A DNA stretch of 64,000 nt, from the NCBI RefSeq assembly GCF_011039175.1, contig NZ_JAAKEN010000004.1, positions 62,001 to 126,000 on the forward strand, given 5' to 3'. Below, piece by piece: positions 47,596-55,123 of this stretch. Source of the DNA: Slackia sp. ZJ119. Its GTDB lineage: Bacteria; Actinomycetota; Coriobacteriia; Coriobacteriales; Eggerthellaceae. Under the pieces are notes generated by a model. The model saw only the letters and a list, made by a program, of their open reading frames with translations. It was not told the origin of the DNA and did no database searches. Position 1 is the first letter of the stretch, and each line of letters opens with the position of its first letter. The position numbers were made by a program, and so were the translations under genes.

Positions 47596-48798
47596 ATGGC
47601 TAAGGAGAAGTTCGAGCGTTCGAAGCCGCATGTTAACATTGGCACGATTGGCCACGTTGACCACGGCAAGACCACGTTGACCGCTGCTATTTCCAAGACT
47701 CTGTCCGAGAACGACGGTTCGCATGGTACTGCCACCGCTGACTTCACTGCCTTCGATCAGATCGACAAGGCTCCTGAAGAGCGCGAGCGCGGCATCACCA
47801 TCTCCATCGCTCACATCGAGTATCAGACCGACACTCGTCACTATGCTCACGTTGACTGCCCCGGCCATGCCGACTACGTCAAGAACATGATCACGGGTGC
47901 TGCTCAGATGGACGGTGCCATCCTGGTTATCGCCGCCACCGACGGCCCCATGGCCCAGACTCGCGAGCACATCCTGCTCGCCCGTCAGGTCGGCGTTCCC
48001 TACATCGTCGTCTTCCTCAACAAGTGCGACATGGTCGACGACGAAGAGCTCATCGAGCTCGTCGAGATGGAAGTTCGCGAGCTGCTCGACAGCTACGAGT
48101 TCCCGGGCGACGACACCCCGATCATCCGCGGTTCTGCTCTGAAGGCGCTGGAAGGCGACAAGGAGTGGCAGGAAAAGATCTGGGAGCTCATGGACGCGGT
48201 CGATTCCTACATCCCCACGCCGGAGCGCGACGTCGACAAGCCGTTCCTGATGGCTGTCGAGGACACCATGACCATCACCGGCCGCGGCACCGTTGCCACC
48301 GGTCGTGTGGAGCGCGGCGTTCTGCACATCAACGACCCGCTGGAGATCGTCGGCATCAAGGAGACCCAGAACACGGTCTGCACCGGCATCGAGATGTTCC
48401 GCAAGCTGCTTGACGAGGCCCAGGCCGGCGACAACATCGGCTGCCTGCTCCGCGGCATCAAGCGCGAGGAAATCGTTCGTGGCCAGGTTCTCTGCAAGCC
48501 CGGCAGCGTGACCCCGCACACCGAGTTCGAAGGCCAGGTCTACATCCTGACCAAGGAAGAGGGCGGTCGTCACACCCCGTTCTTCGATGGCTATCGTCCG
48601 CAGTTCTACTTCCGTACTACCGACGTTACGGGCGTTGCCCACCTTCCCGAGGGCACCGAAATGGTTATGCCTGGTGACAACGTCACCATCAAGGGCGAGC
48701 TCATTCACCCGATCGCCATGGAAGAGGGCCTCAAGTTCGCTATCCGCGAGGGTGGCCGCACCGTTGGCTCTGGCCGCGTGACCAAGATCTTCAAGTAG
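47596..48798 (+). CDS. tuf: Elongation factor Tu
   Basis: Encodes 400 residues: P-loop [23 protein letters not shown] and [10 protein letters not shown], followed by domains II and III ending [11 protein letters not shown]. Delivers aminoacyl-tRNA to the ribosome. ATG 47596 follows AAAGGAGG. Codon choice is less GC-skewed than neighbours (more T-ending codons), as usual for a very highly expressed gene. Located with the tRNAs and secE-nusG, not with fusA. Confidence 0.98.
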   Translation: MAKEKFERSKPHVNIGTIGHVDHGKTTLTAAISKTLSENDGSHGTATADFTAFDQIDKAPEERERGITISIAHIEYQTDTRHYAHVDCPGHADYVKNMITGAAQMDGAILVIAATDGPMAQTREHILLARQVGVPYIVVFLNKCDMVDDEELIELVEMEVRELLDSYEFPGDDTPIIRGSALKALEGDKEWQEKIWELMDAVDSYIPTPERDVDKPFLMAVEDTMTITGRGTVATGRVERGVLHINDPLEIVGIKETQNTVCTGIEMFRKLLDEAQAGDNIGCLLRGIKREEIVRGQVLCKPGSVTPHTEFEGQVYILTKEEGGRHTPFFDGYRPQFYFRTTDVTGVAHLPEGTEMVMPGDNVTIKGELIHPIAMEEGLKFAIREGGRTVGSGRVTKIFK

Positions 48799-48818
48799 CA
48801 TTCTCTGCTGAGAAAACG

Positions 48819-48850
48819 GGCGGGCTTGGCTTGCCGGGCCCGCCTTCTTT
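48819..48850 (+). terminator. Probable terminator after tuf
   Basis: GGCGGGC (48819-48825) pairs with GCCCGCC (48838-48844), followed by TTCTTT. Imperfect T-run, so partial readthrough into rpmG is possible. Confidence 0.7.
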
Positions 48851-48912
48851 CTGAATTCATGTGTATGTCAATCAAGCGCCGCACCAAGCGAGAGATTTTA
48901 TAAGGAGCATCC

Positions 48913-49062
48913 ATGCGTACGTTAGTCACTTTGGCATGCACTGAGTGTAAGCGTCGTAACTATACGACCAAGAAGAACAAGCAGACCCATCCTGACCGTA
49001 TGGAGTTGAAGAAGTACTGCAAGTGGTGTCGCAGCCACACGGTGCATCGCGAAACCCGTTAA
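48913..49062 (+). CDS. rpmG: 50S ribosomal protein L33
   Basis: Encodes 49 residues. CTEC near residue 9 and CKWC near residue 38 form a Cys4 zinc ribbon; the rest ([20 protein letters not shown]) is typical L33. Many bacteria hold a second, Cys-less L33 for zinc starvation. ATG 48913 follows TAAGGAG. It precedes tRNA-Trp, secE and nusG, the usual L33 position in Gram-positives. Confidence 0.97.
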   Translation: MRTLVTLACTECKRRNYTTKKNKQTHPDRMELKKYCKWCRSHTVHRETR

Positions 49063-49084
49063 GCGTCAGAGGTTGTACGAGCAT

Positions 49085-49160
49085 AGGCCAGTAGTTCAAT
49101 TGGTAGAGCGTCGGTCTCCAAAACCGAAAGTTGAGGGTTCGAGTCCTTCCTGGCCTGCCA
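49085..49160 (+). tRNA. tRNA-Trp (CCA)
   Basis: 76 bases with encoded CCA. Acceptor AGGCCAG pairs perfectly with CTGGCCT; anticodon loop CTCCAAA gives CCA; T arm GGGTTCGAGTCC. Lies between rpmG and secE. Confidence 0.96.
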
Positions 49161-49263
49161 GCTCGAAACAATGAGCAGCTTGCTTCAGGTTGCTAAGTTC
49201 CAGCAGCTTGAGATCAGGCTGCTTGTTTACTGTATAGACGTGTGTTCAATCGTGAGGAATGCG

Positions 49264-49716
49264 ATGGCGAAGAAATCGAAAACACAGCGCGCCAAGGCTT
49301 CTGCCGCCCGCCAGGCCCGCAAGGAAAAGGCGAAAGAGCTCAAAGAGCTTGAAGCCGCTGGCGTGACCAAGGCCGCCGAAGAGACGCCCGCGAAGCCGGA
49401 AGAGAAGAAAATCTCGCTGTTCAAGAAGTCGTCCGACGATGCGGAGAAGGCCCCTGCCAAGCAGGAGGCGGCCAAGCCCGCGAAGAAGGCGGCGGACAAG
49501 AACGCCAACCCCGGCATCGTCAAGCGCTTCACCGGCTTTCTGAAGGACGTGAAGGGCGAGCTGAAGCGCGTGACGTGGCCGACGAAGCAGGACGTGCTTC
49601 GTTGGAGCGTCGTCGTGGTCGTGGCGTTGCTGTTCTTCGGCATCTACGTGACCGTTCTCGATGGCATCGTGACGCAGATTCTCGTCGGCATTTCCGGCTT
49701 GGCGAACTTGGTGTAG
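49264..49716 (+). CDS. secE: Preprotein translocase subunit SecE
   Basis: Encodes 150 residues. A long Lys/Ala/Glu-rich cytoplasmic N terminus (about 1-90) precedes the conserved amphipathic FLKDVKGELKRVTWPTKQDV and the single membrane helix near 120-142. SecE clamps SecY. Actinobacterial SecE commonly has such an N-terminal extension. ATG 49264 follows GAGGA; the in-frame upstream stretch overlaps the tRNA and is not used. nusG follows 10 bases later. Confidence 0.94.
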   Translation: MAKKSKTQRAKASAARQARKEKAKELKELEAAGVTKAAEETPAKPEEKKISLFKKSSDDAEKAPAKQEAAKPAKKAADKNANPGIVKRFTGFLKDVKGELKRVTWPTKQDVLRWSVVVVVALLFFGIYVTVLDGIVTQILVGISGLANLV

Positions 49717-49726
49717 GAGGGCGACC

Positions 49727-50257
49727 GTGGCAAAAAAGTGGTACGTGTTGCACACCTACTCCGGTTACGAGAACAAGGTGAAGACGAACCTTGAGACGCG
49801 CATCGAAACGATGGGGCTTGAGAACAACGTATTCTCCATCCAGATTCCGACCGAAATGGTGACCGAGATAAAAGACGGCGGCCGCCGCGTCGAGAGCGAG
49901 AAGAAGGTCTTTCCGGGCTATGTGCTCGTGCGCATGGAGCTGGACGACCGCAGCTGGGCGGCAGTGCGCAACACGCCCGGCGTCACGGGCTTCGTGGGCT
50001 CGGACGGAAAGCCGGCCCCGCTCACGCGCGACGAGTACAACAAGATCATGAAGCGGTCGAACCACGAGGCGCCGAAGAAGACGTCGACAAGCCTCGAGGT
50101 CGGCCAGACCGTCAAGGTGACGTCCGGCCCGCTGGCCGAGTTCGACGGCATCGTGGCCGAGGTCTCGCCCGATGCGGGCAAGGTCAAGGTTATGGTTTCC
50201 ATCTTCGGCCGCGAAACGCCTGTCGAGCTGTCGTTCGACCAGGTCTCGCGCATTTAG
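49727..50257 (+). CDS. nusG: Transcription termination/antitermination factor NusG
   Basis: Encodes 176 residues: KKWYVLHTYSGYENKVK, FPGYVLVRMELDD, the VRNTPGVTGFVG linker and a C-terminal KOW domain (GPLAEFDGIVAEVSPDAGK). It binds RNA polymerase and couples it to S10 or Rho. Start is GTG 49727 after GGAGGG; it gives the conserved N terminus. It is followed by a 110-base gap before rplK. Confidence 0.97.
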   Translation: MAKKWYVLHTYSGYENKVKTNLETRIETMGLENNVFSIQIPTEMVTEIKDGGRRVESEKKVFPGYVLVRMELDDRSWAAVRNTPGVTGFVGSDGKPAPLTRDEYNKIMKRSNHEAPKKTSTSLEVGQTVKVTSGPLAEFDGIVAEVSPDAGKVKVMVSIFGRETPVELSFDQVSRI

Positions 50258-50367
50258 CACAACAACGCTTCCAAGCGGTTCGTGCCCAGTGGACAAGGGG
50301 CTTCTCACGAACGCGCTCGGCATAGAACAAGTACGAGTTTGTAGAACTTTGAAAGGAATGCGACACC

Positions 50368-50856
50368 ATGGCTGAAAAGAAGGCTACGGGTTTCATCAAG
50401 CTTCAGATTCCTGCGGGCGCGGCAAACCCGGCCCCGCCGGTCGGCCCGGCGCTCGGTGCCCAGGGCGTCAACATCATGCAGTTCTGCCAGGCGTTCAACG
50501 CCCAGACGCAGGACCAGAGCGGCACCATCATCCCTGTTGAGATCACCGTCTACGAGGACAAGTCCTTCACGTTCGTGTGCAAGACCCCGCCGGCGGCCAT
50601 CCTCATCAAGGAAAAGCTCGGCATCCAGTCCGGCTCGGGCATCCCGCAGCTGCAGGCGGTCGGCACGCTGACCGAAGACCAGCTTCGCGAGATCGCCGAG
50701 ATCAAGCTGCCCGACCTGAACGCGAACACCGTCGAGGCCGCCATGGAGATCATCGCCGGCACCGCGCGTTCTATGGGCGTGCGCATCGAAGGCCGCGAGA
50801 TGAAGAAGAAGTACGTGCCGTCGAAGAAGGTCGCGGCCATGCTGCAGGGCAAATAA
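50368..50856 (+). CDS. rplK: 50S ribosomal protein L11
   Basis: Encodes 162 residues, about 20 more than usual. The N-terminal domain carries [20 protein letters not shown] and the C-terminal rRNA-binding domain ends at [11 protein letters not shown]; after this comes a basic Lys-rich tail ending MLQGK. L11 forms the GTPase-associated centre and is the thiostrepton target. ATG 50368 follows GAAAGGA. rplA follows, then, unusually, neither rplJ/rplL nor rpoB. Confidence 0.97.
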   Translation: MAEKKATGFIKLQIPAGAANPAPPVGPALGAQGVNIMQFCQAFNAQTQDQSGTIIPVEITVYEDKSFTFVCKTPPAAILIKEKLGIQSGSGIPQLQAVGTLTEDQLREIAEIKLPDLNANTVEAAMEIIAGTARSMGVRIEGREMKKKYVPSKKVAAMLQGK

Positions 50857-50964
50857 GCCAGCAGCCCTACGTTGTGCATGAGCGCGTCCGCTGAACGGGC
50901 GACGCGCCGGCAATAGACCAGTGGAAGGGCGAAAGCCCGATAGCTACCACGAAAGGAAAGCATC

Positions 50965-51678
50965 ATGTCCCAAAAGCGCTCCAAGAAGTACCAGGCAGCC
51001 CTCGAGCTCATCGGCGAAGAGACGTACGCTCCGCTCGCGGCCTTCGCGAAGCTGAAGGAGGTCTCCACGGCCAACTTCGACGAGACCGTCACCGCCGACT
51101 TCCGTCTGGGCATCGACACCCGCCAGGCCGACCAGCAGCTGCGCGGCACCGTCAGCCTGCCGAACGGCTCGGGCAAGGAAGTGCGCGTGGCCGTGTTCGC
51201 CGAAGGCGAAGCCGCTCGCGCCGCCGAAGAGGCTGGCGCCGACATCGTAGGCACCGACGAGGTCATGGCCCAGGTGCAGGCCGGCGAGTTCAACTTCGAC
51301 GCCGCCGTCGCCACGCCGGACCAGATGGGCAAGGTCGGCCGTTTGGGCAAGATCCTCGGCCCCCGCGGCCTCATGCCGAACCCGAAGCTCGGCACGGTGA
51401 CCAACGACGTGGCCAAGGCCATCAAGGAACTCAAGGGCGGCCGCGTGGAATACCGCGCCGACCGTTACGGCATCGCGCACGTCATCATCGGCAAGGCGTC
51501 CTTCGACGCCGAGAAGCTGGCCGAGAACTACGGCGCCGTGTATGACGAGATCCTGCGCATGAAGCCGTCTGCGGCCAAGGGCAAGTACGTGAAGTCCATC
51601 ACGGTGTCCGGCACGATGACCCCTGGCGTCCCGGTCGATTCTGCCGTGACCCGCAACTATGCCGAGAATGCCGAATAA
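50965..51678 (+). CDS. rplA: 50S ribosomal protein L1
   Basis: Encodes 237 residues: [33 protein letters not shown], the [20 protein letters not shown] signature and [12 protein letters not shown]1 forms the mobile L1 stalk and in many bacteria represses rplK-rplA translation; a GGGC-GAAA-GCCC hairpin (50925-50937) in the gap before it could be relevant. ATG 50965 follows GAAAGGAAAG. Confidence 0.98.
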   Translation: MSQKRSKKYQAALELIGEETYAPLAAFAKLKEVSTANFDETVTADFRLGIDTRQADQQLRGTVSLPNGSGKEVRVAVFAEGEAARAAEEAGADIVGTDEVMAQVQAGEFNFDAAVATPDQMGKVGRLGKILGPRGLMPNPKLGTVTNDVAKAIKELKGGRVEYRADRYGIAHVIIGKASFDAEKLAENYGAVYDEILRMKPSAAKGKYVKSITVSGTMTPGVPVDSAVTRNYAENAE

Positions 51679-51708
51679 CGCGTTTCGATAGAACTTGTTT
51701 GCAAGCGA

Positions 51709-51735
51709 GAAGCCCTCTTCGGAGGGCTTCTTTTG
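51709..51735 (+). terminator. Rho-independent terminator after rplA
   Basis: GAAGCCCTC-TTCG-GAGGGCTTC followed by TTTT; a UUCG-loop terminator 30 bases after the rplA stop. Confidence 0.87.
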
Positions 51736-51819
51736 TGTCTGGGGGAGGGTTTCCAGGTGTTCGGAGCAGCATGGCTGTTGGACGGCGCTTCCGCCGCGAC
51801 GGCTTTGCTGGCTCGTGGG

Positions 51820-52035
51820 ACGGCCGCCGCGCCGACGGAGCTCCGCTTTGACGCGTCGGCTTCTCGAGCCAAGGTCTCGAGAAGCCTTTGGCTGGGACCA
51901 AAGCTCCGCCCCGCCGGCGCGGCGGCCTGCTGCGAGGTGGGCATTGTCGCCGATTAGGCTCCACGCGCGAGGCGTCGTCGGCCTGAGCCAAGGTCTCAGG
52001 CCTCCTTTGGCTTGGCCTCGGTTGCGCCGTCGTGG
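51820..52035. repeat. Two tandem structured elements with invariant CCAAGGT loops
   Basis: Element A has a perfect 11-bp stem (GGCTTCTCGAG/CTCGAGAAGCC, 51858-51886) and element B an 8-bp stem (GGCCTGAG/CTCAGGCC, 51980-52002); stems differ but both close the same 7-base loop CCAAGGT. Each is followed by CCTTTGGCT, which can pair with AGCCAAGG of its own loop region. Outer segments also pair (for A, GGCCGCCGCGCCG with CGGCGCGGCGGCC). No gene fits the stretch 51736-52145; a further 9-bp stem lies at 52074-52103. Confidence 0.6.
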
Positions 52036-52145
52036 CGGAAGTGCCTGCTGCAAGGCGGGGCATGCTTGATATGCCGTTAGTCAGTCTGATTTCGGACTAA
52101 CGGGTTCAGCGCTTGTCTCGGTCGTACGGGGTGCCCATTTCCTGC

Positions 52146-52183
52146 AAAAAGAAGGCGAGCAGCCAGAAGGGGTGGCTGCTCGC
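52146..52183 (-). terminator. Terminator of the minus-strand molbindin gene
   Basis: On the minus strand GCGAGCAGCCA and TGGCTGCTCGC (52155-52165 with 52173-52183) form an 11-bp stem followed by CTTCTTTTTG. Confidence 0.85.
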
Positions 52184-52217
52184 GCAGGAAGGGAGAGAGT
52201 GGAAAGAAGGGTTGTGG

Positions 52218-52646
52218 CTAGTCGATTGCCACCATGACGTCAGTTGATTTGATGATTGCCGTTGCTGTATCACCTACTTTCAGGCTGAGGTCGCTGATGG
52301 CCTCGTTCGTGATGGACGCCTTGATCGATGCTTCGGCGCATCCCAGGTCGATGGTCACATGGCCGTTGACGGCACCTTCGGTGATGGCGGCGATGGTTCC
52401 CTGCAGCTGGTTGCGAGCGGAGATGGTGGCGATAGCCTCGTCACCCGTTGCAACCATGACGTTCGATGTTTTGATGACCGCGTACGCGTCTTTGCCCTCT
52501 TCGAGGCCGAGGCTGTCGATGGCCTCGTTGGTTATGTCCGCCTTGATGGTTTTGTCGCCGCATTCGATGGCGACGATGCCGTTGACGGCTCCTTTCTTCA
52601 CTGAAGCGACCTTGCCTTTGATGAAGTTGCGTGCCGAAATCTTCAC
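52218..52646 (-). CDS. Molbindin-type protein, two tandem Mop (TOBE) domains
   Basis: Encodes 142 residues made of two 70-residue repeats: each begins with SARN (residues 4-7 and 76-79), continues GKVASVKKGAVNGIVAIE or GTIAAITEGAVNGHVTID, then ITNEAI and a closing VIKTSNVMVA or IIKSTDVMVA. This is the di-Mop fold that stores or senses molybdate or tungstate in the cytoplasm. Start is GTG at 52646 on the minus strand after AAAGGAG. An AT-rich inverted repeat sits directly upstream and a terminator downstream, so it is a single-gene unit. Confidence 0.92.
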   Translation of the reverse strand: MKISARNFIKGKVASVKKGAVNGIVAIECGDKTIKADITNEAIDSLGLEEGKDAYAVIKTSNVMVATGDEAIATISARNQLQGTIAAITEGAVNGHVTIDLGCAEASIKASITNEAISDLSLKVGDTATAIIKSTDVMVAID

Positions 52647-52674
52647 AAGACTCCTTTCGTCGAGTTGCTCTGTC

Positions 52675-52704
52675 GCATATTATACTCAAACAGAAATTAT
52701 ATGC
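52675..52704 (-). promoter_or_regulatory. AT-rich inverted repeat upstream of the molbindin gene
   Basis: GCATATTAT (52675-52683) and ATTATATGC (52696-52704) are 9-base inverse repeats with one mismatch and a 12-base spacer, 29-58 bases upstream of the start. Position and AT-richness fit a promoter with an operator, possibly for a molybdate-responsive regulator. The rest of 52705-52900 holds no gene. Confidence 0.45.
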
Positions 52705-52900
52705 AACTAAGAATAATAAAACTTTTGGAGGATCGGGCTTGTCTTTGGCAAGGATCCTGCTTCGAGGGCGGGAGTGCGCTGCTTCGGTCGAAGGGCGAGG
52801 GGCGCTCGCGTCGCCTGCGGCCTTGCGGGAAGGCCTCAGGCGCTGCGCGTGTCGGCGCGAAAGGCGCTGCGTGGTTCTTCGCGCACAAGCGGCCGCGCGG

Positions 52901-54148
52901 TCAGCCTTGCTTTCGGCCGACCTGCGTGTTGTCGTGCGTGCGGTCCTGCAGGTCCTTGATGGGATTCGGCGCCTCTTCGCGGCGGTAGTCTTCGCCGAAC
53001 TGGTCGATGTGCTCTCTTGCGACGATGTGGCTCGGCACGTCCTGCACGCGTCCGTTCACATGATCGTTCCAGGTGAAGAAGCGGTGCTCGGCCGGAAGTT
53101 CGCGCACGTCGACGAAGTCTTCTGCCTGCGCGGTGTTTTCAACGGTTGCCGCCAGCACTTCGCGCACGTACTCCTTCGTGGGCTGCAAGTCGAGCTTCTC
53201 GGGGAATTCGCCGTCGCCCAAAAGCTCGTGCCAGTCTTTTCCTTCGTGTTTTTCCAGCAGCTCTGCGGCTATGAACAGGTGCATGGTTTCCTGCTCGAAG
53301 TGCTCCTGCCAGATCTTGCGGATGTGGGCGTCGGTTTCGGTTTCGTAGAACGACCAGTACAGATAGCACTCCTGGTACTCATGCAGAAGCAGGTTCTCAA
53401 GCCAGGTCAGCGACGGGTCGAGCAGTGCGCCGTACTGCGTGACATGCTGCTCTTCCACCATGCCGATTTCCTGGTACAGGTCGCGGCCGGGGCCTTCAGG
53501 GATGGTGTTGCCGACGTTCATGTAGAAATTCATGGTCTGCTGCTCGCCGGCCGTCAGCGTCATAGTGGACAAAACCGTGCGGATGTCGGCCGTGCGTGCG
53601 TTGTTGAAGCGGCGCACCGTGTCCATCGGGTGGCGGTGGTGCGCGATGGTCGGGCGGCCCGGCGTGATCTCGATGGTGTCAAGCGTCAGCTGGTGCGCTG
53701 GGACGTCGCCGTCGAAGTCGAGCAGATTCGCGTATCGATACAGGTGGTCGAAGTCTTCGAGCAGGGCGAAATCCATGCAGGCCTTCGCGTAGGCGTCCGG
53801 CTCGCGCATGGCCAGGCATGCGGTCAGGTCGACGGCCAACTGTTCGTAGCTGATCGTCGTCTCGAGCGGCGTCTCGTTGCTGGGCGACAGCCAGTTCACG
53901 TGCTTTTGCTGCAGCTGTTCTTGGCGGCGGCACAAGGCGATGTCGCGGCGCAGGTCGTTGTCGGTGCAATGGCGGTGGAAGTTGTGGCCGAAAAGGGCGG
54001 CCTCCACCTCGATGCCGTTCATCAAAATGACGCGCTCTTTTGTAAAGGGGTCGGCGTCGAGCTTGTTGTAAGGCTTGGCGGCGATCCCTTTCCAATTCGG
54101 CGTCAGTTCCAAGATGGACTTTGAGGGCTTCTCGTTGAACGGGTTCAT
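52901..54148 (-). CDS. Ferritin-like diiron protein of unknown function
   Basis: Encodes 415 residues from MNPFNEKPSK, start chosen for the strong AGGAGGAG on the minus strand; the longer frame upstream is Arg-rich and not protein-like. Helical throughout, with two ExxH motifs about 53 residues apart (EEQH near 232-235 and ETMH near 285-288) and Glu-rich LLHEYQECYLYWSFYETE between them, the layout of ferritin-like carboxylate-bridged diiron proteins. N-terminal VEAALFGHNFHRH may add ligands. No signal peptide. It could be an oxidase, oxygenase or oxygen scavenger; its neighbours give no clue. Confidence 0.7.
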   Translation of the reverse strand: MNPFNEKPSKSILELTPNWKGIAAKPYNKLDADPFTKERVILMNGIEVEAALFGHNFHRHCTDNDLRRDIALCRRQEQLQQKHVNWLSPSNETPLETTISYEQLAVDLTACLAMREPDAYAKACMDFALLEDFDHLYRYANLLDFDGDVPAHQLTLDTIEITPGRPTIAHHRHPMDTVRRFNNARTADIRTVLSTMTLTAGEQQTMNFYMNVGNTIPEGPGRDLYQEIGMVEEQHVTQYGALLDPSLTWLENLLLHEYQECYLYWSFYETETDAHIRKIWQEHFEQETMHLFIAAELLEKHEGKDWHELLGDGEFPEKLDLQPTKEYVREVLAATVENTAQAEDFVDVRELPAEHRFFTWNDHVNGRVQDVPSHIVAREHIDQFGEDYRREEAPNPIKDLQDRTHDNTQVGRKQG

Positions 54149-54537
54149 GAAACTCCTCCTAATCGGGAAAGGCGAATGACGCAAGGCTGCAACCTGGGGT
54201 TCCGTACGGCGCAAGGCCATCGTAGCCGCGACGGCCATTCGCTGTCGAGGCGTGCGGCGGCCTTGTTTTGCCTGCGTGCCGAAGCCGTTGAGGGCGAGAC
54301 ACCGTTGCTGCGGCGGGCGAAAGAAACGTGAGGGATGCGCGGGCAGGTAAGCTGGAAGCCGCCGCCTGCAAGGTTGCGGAGGGCTTGCGGACGGGCAACA
54401 TCGCCGACGCCGGAGTGCCGTCGCGGTAGGAGCCTTGCGGCGTGTGGGGCGCATGAAGAGCCTGGGGTGAAGCGCGCTGTGCGGGTCGGGGGCGGGTGGC
54501 CTGGATTTGTGCCGGCCGTGCCTGAGTGGGGGAGTTT
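54149..54537. other. Non-coding gap upstream of the ferritin-like gene
   Basis: About 390 bases of GC-rich sequence with no supported gene; open frames here are Arg/Ala/Pro-rich without ribosome-binding sites. The promoter of the ferritin-like gene should lie in 54150-54300 on the minus strand but no clear -35/-10 pair was identified. Confidence 0.4.
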
Positions 54538-54795
54538 AATGTGAAGAAAATGTGTATTGGAGATTATGAAAGGCTACTTAGCTGGCTTGCGCATCATTTT
54601 CGGGATTTTCCCGCGTGTTGGAGGCATTTCGACGTTGGTTTTGGCTGCTTTTGGCAGGTTTTTGCGTCCTGGTGTTTCAAAATGACCGCATATAGACATA
54701 ATATTGTATTATTCTCAAAAGGGAATATCTAAGAAATGATGCGCGAGGTTCGAAAATAGCCTCTTAAAATCTCCAACACACAAATTCTTCACATT
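54538..54795. mobile_element. 258-bp AT-rich element with long inverted repeats (MITE-like)
   Basis: The left end AATGTGAAGAAAATGTGTAT and the reverse complement of the right end, AATGTGAAGAATTTGTGTGT, match, and the similarity continues inward (TTGGAGATT, AGGCTA, GCGCATCATTT, then ATTTTCCC/ATATTCCC) for nearly 80 bases. The sequence is AT-rich, unlike its GC-rich surroundings, which points to foreign origin. No transposase frame fits. It could also fold as one long RNA hairpin. It is unrelated to the 160-bp repeat family. Confidence 0.7.
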
Positions 54796-55123
54796 GAAGC
54801 ACGTCAGCAATAGGAATACCGGCTCTCCAACCCGTCCGCAGCGCCACCGCCCACGTCCTCAGGCCCCGCCCGCACTCCTGCCGCCGGCATCCTTCAGCCC
54901 GCCTGTGCTTCTGCTTGCCCCGTATTCAGTAAAACCCCAGGCAGGCCCTATTCGCGCCCTCTGGCTCATCTGCGGCCCTGCCACCCACGCCTTCTTGCCC
55001 AACTGCGGCCCTGCCGCCCGCGTTTATGAGGCGTAGGCGGTCCTGCTGCCCGCATCTACGGCCCATCTGCGGTTCTACCGCCCGCGCTGCCTAGTCCTCC
55101 CGCGCTTGCTCCGCTCACGCGCC
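54796..55123. other. Non-coding gap with degenerate tandem repeats
   Basis: Pyrimidine-rich on the plus strand. From about 54960 to 55093 the phrase ATCTGCGGCCCTGCC or close variants (AACTGCGGCCCTGCC, GCGGTCCTGCTGCC, ATCTGCGGTTCTACC) recurs four times at intervals of roughly 30-36 bases. No gene with a ribosome-binding site is present. Confidence 0.45.

Noticed and set aside
50258-50367. L1 autoregulatory site before rplK
   Set aside because: No hairpin resembling the L1 rRNA-binding site could be drawn with confidence.
52631-54124. A 497-codon plus-strand frame opposite the ferritin-like gene
   Set aside because: The minus-strand gene has the motifs and a strong AGGAGGAG start; the plus frame is Val/Leu/Arg-rich without any domain.
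54526-54732. A 68-codon frame inside the AT-rich inverted repeat
   Set aside because: It overlaps the inverted-repeat arm, whose sequence is constrained by the repeat; no ribosome-binding site.
54960-55093. CRISPR array
   Set aside because: Units are degenerate, spacing is irregular and spacer-like parts resemble each other; no cas genes are in the window.
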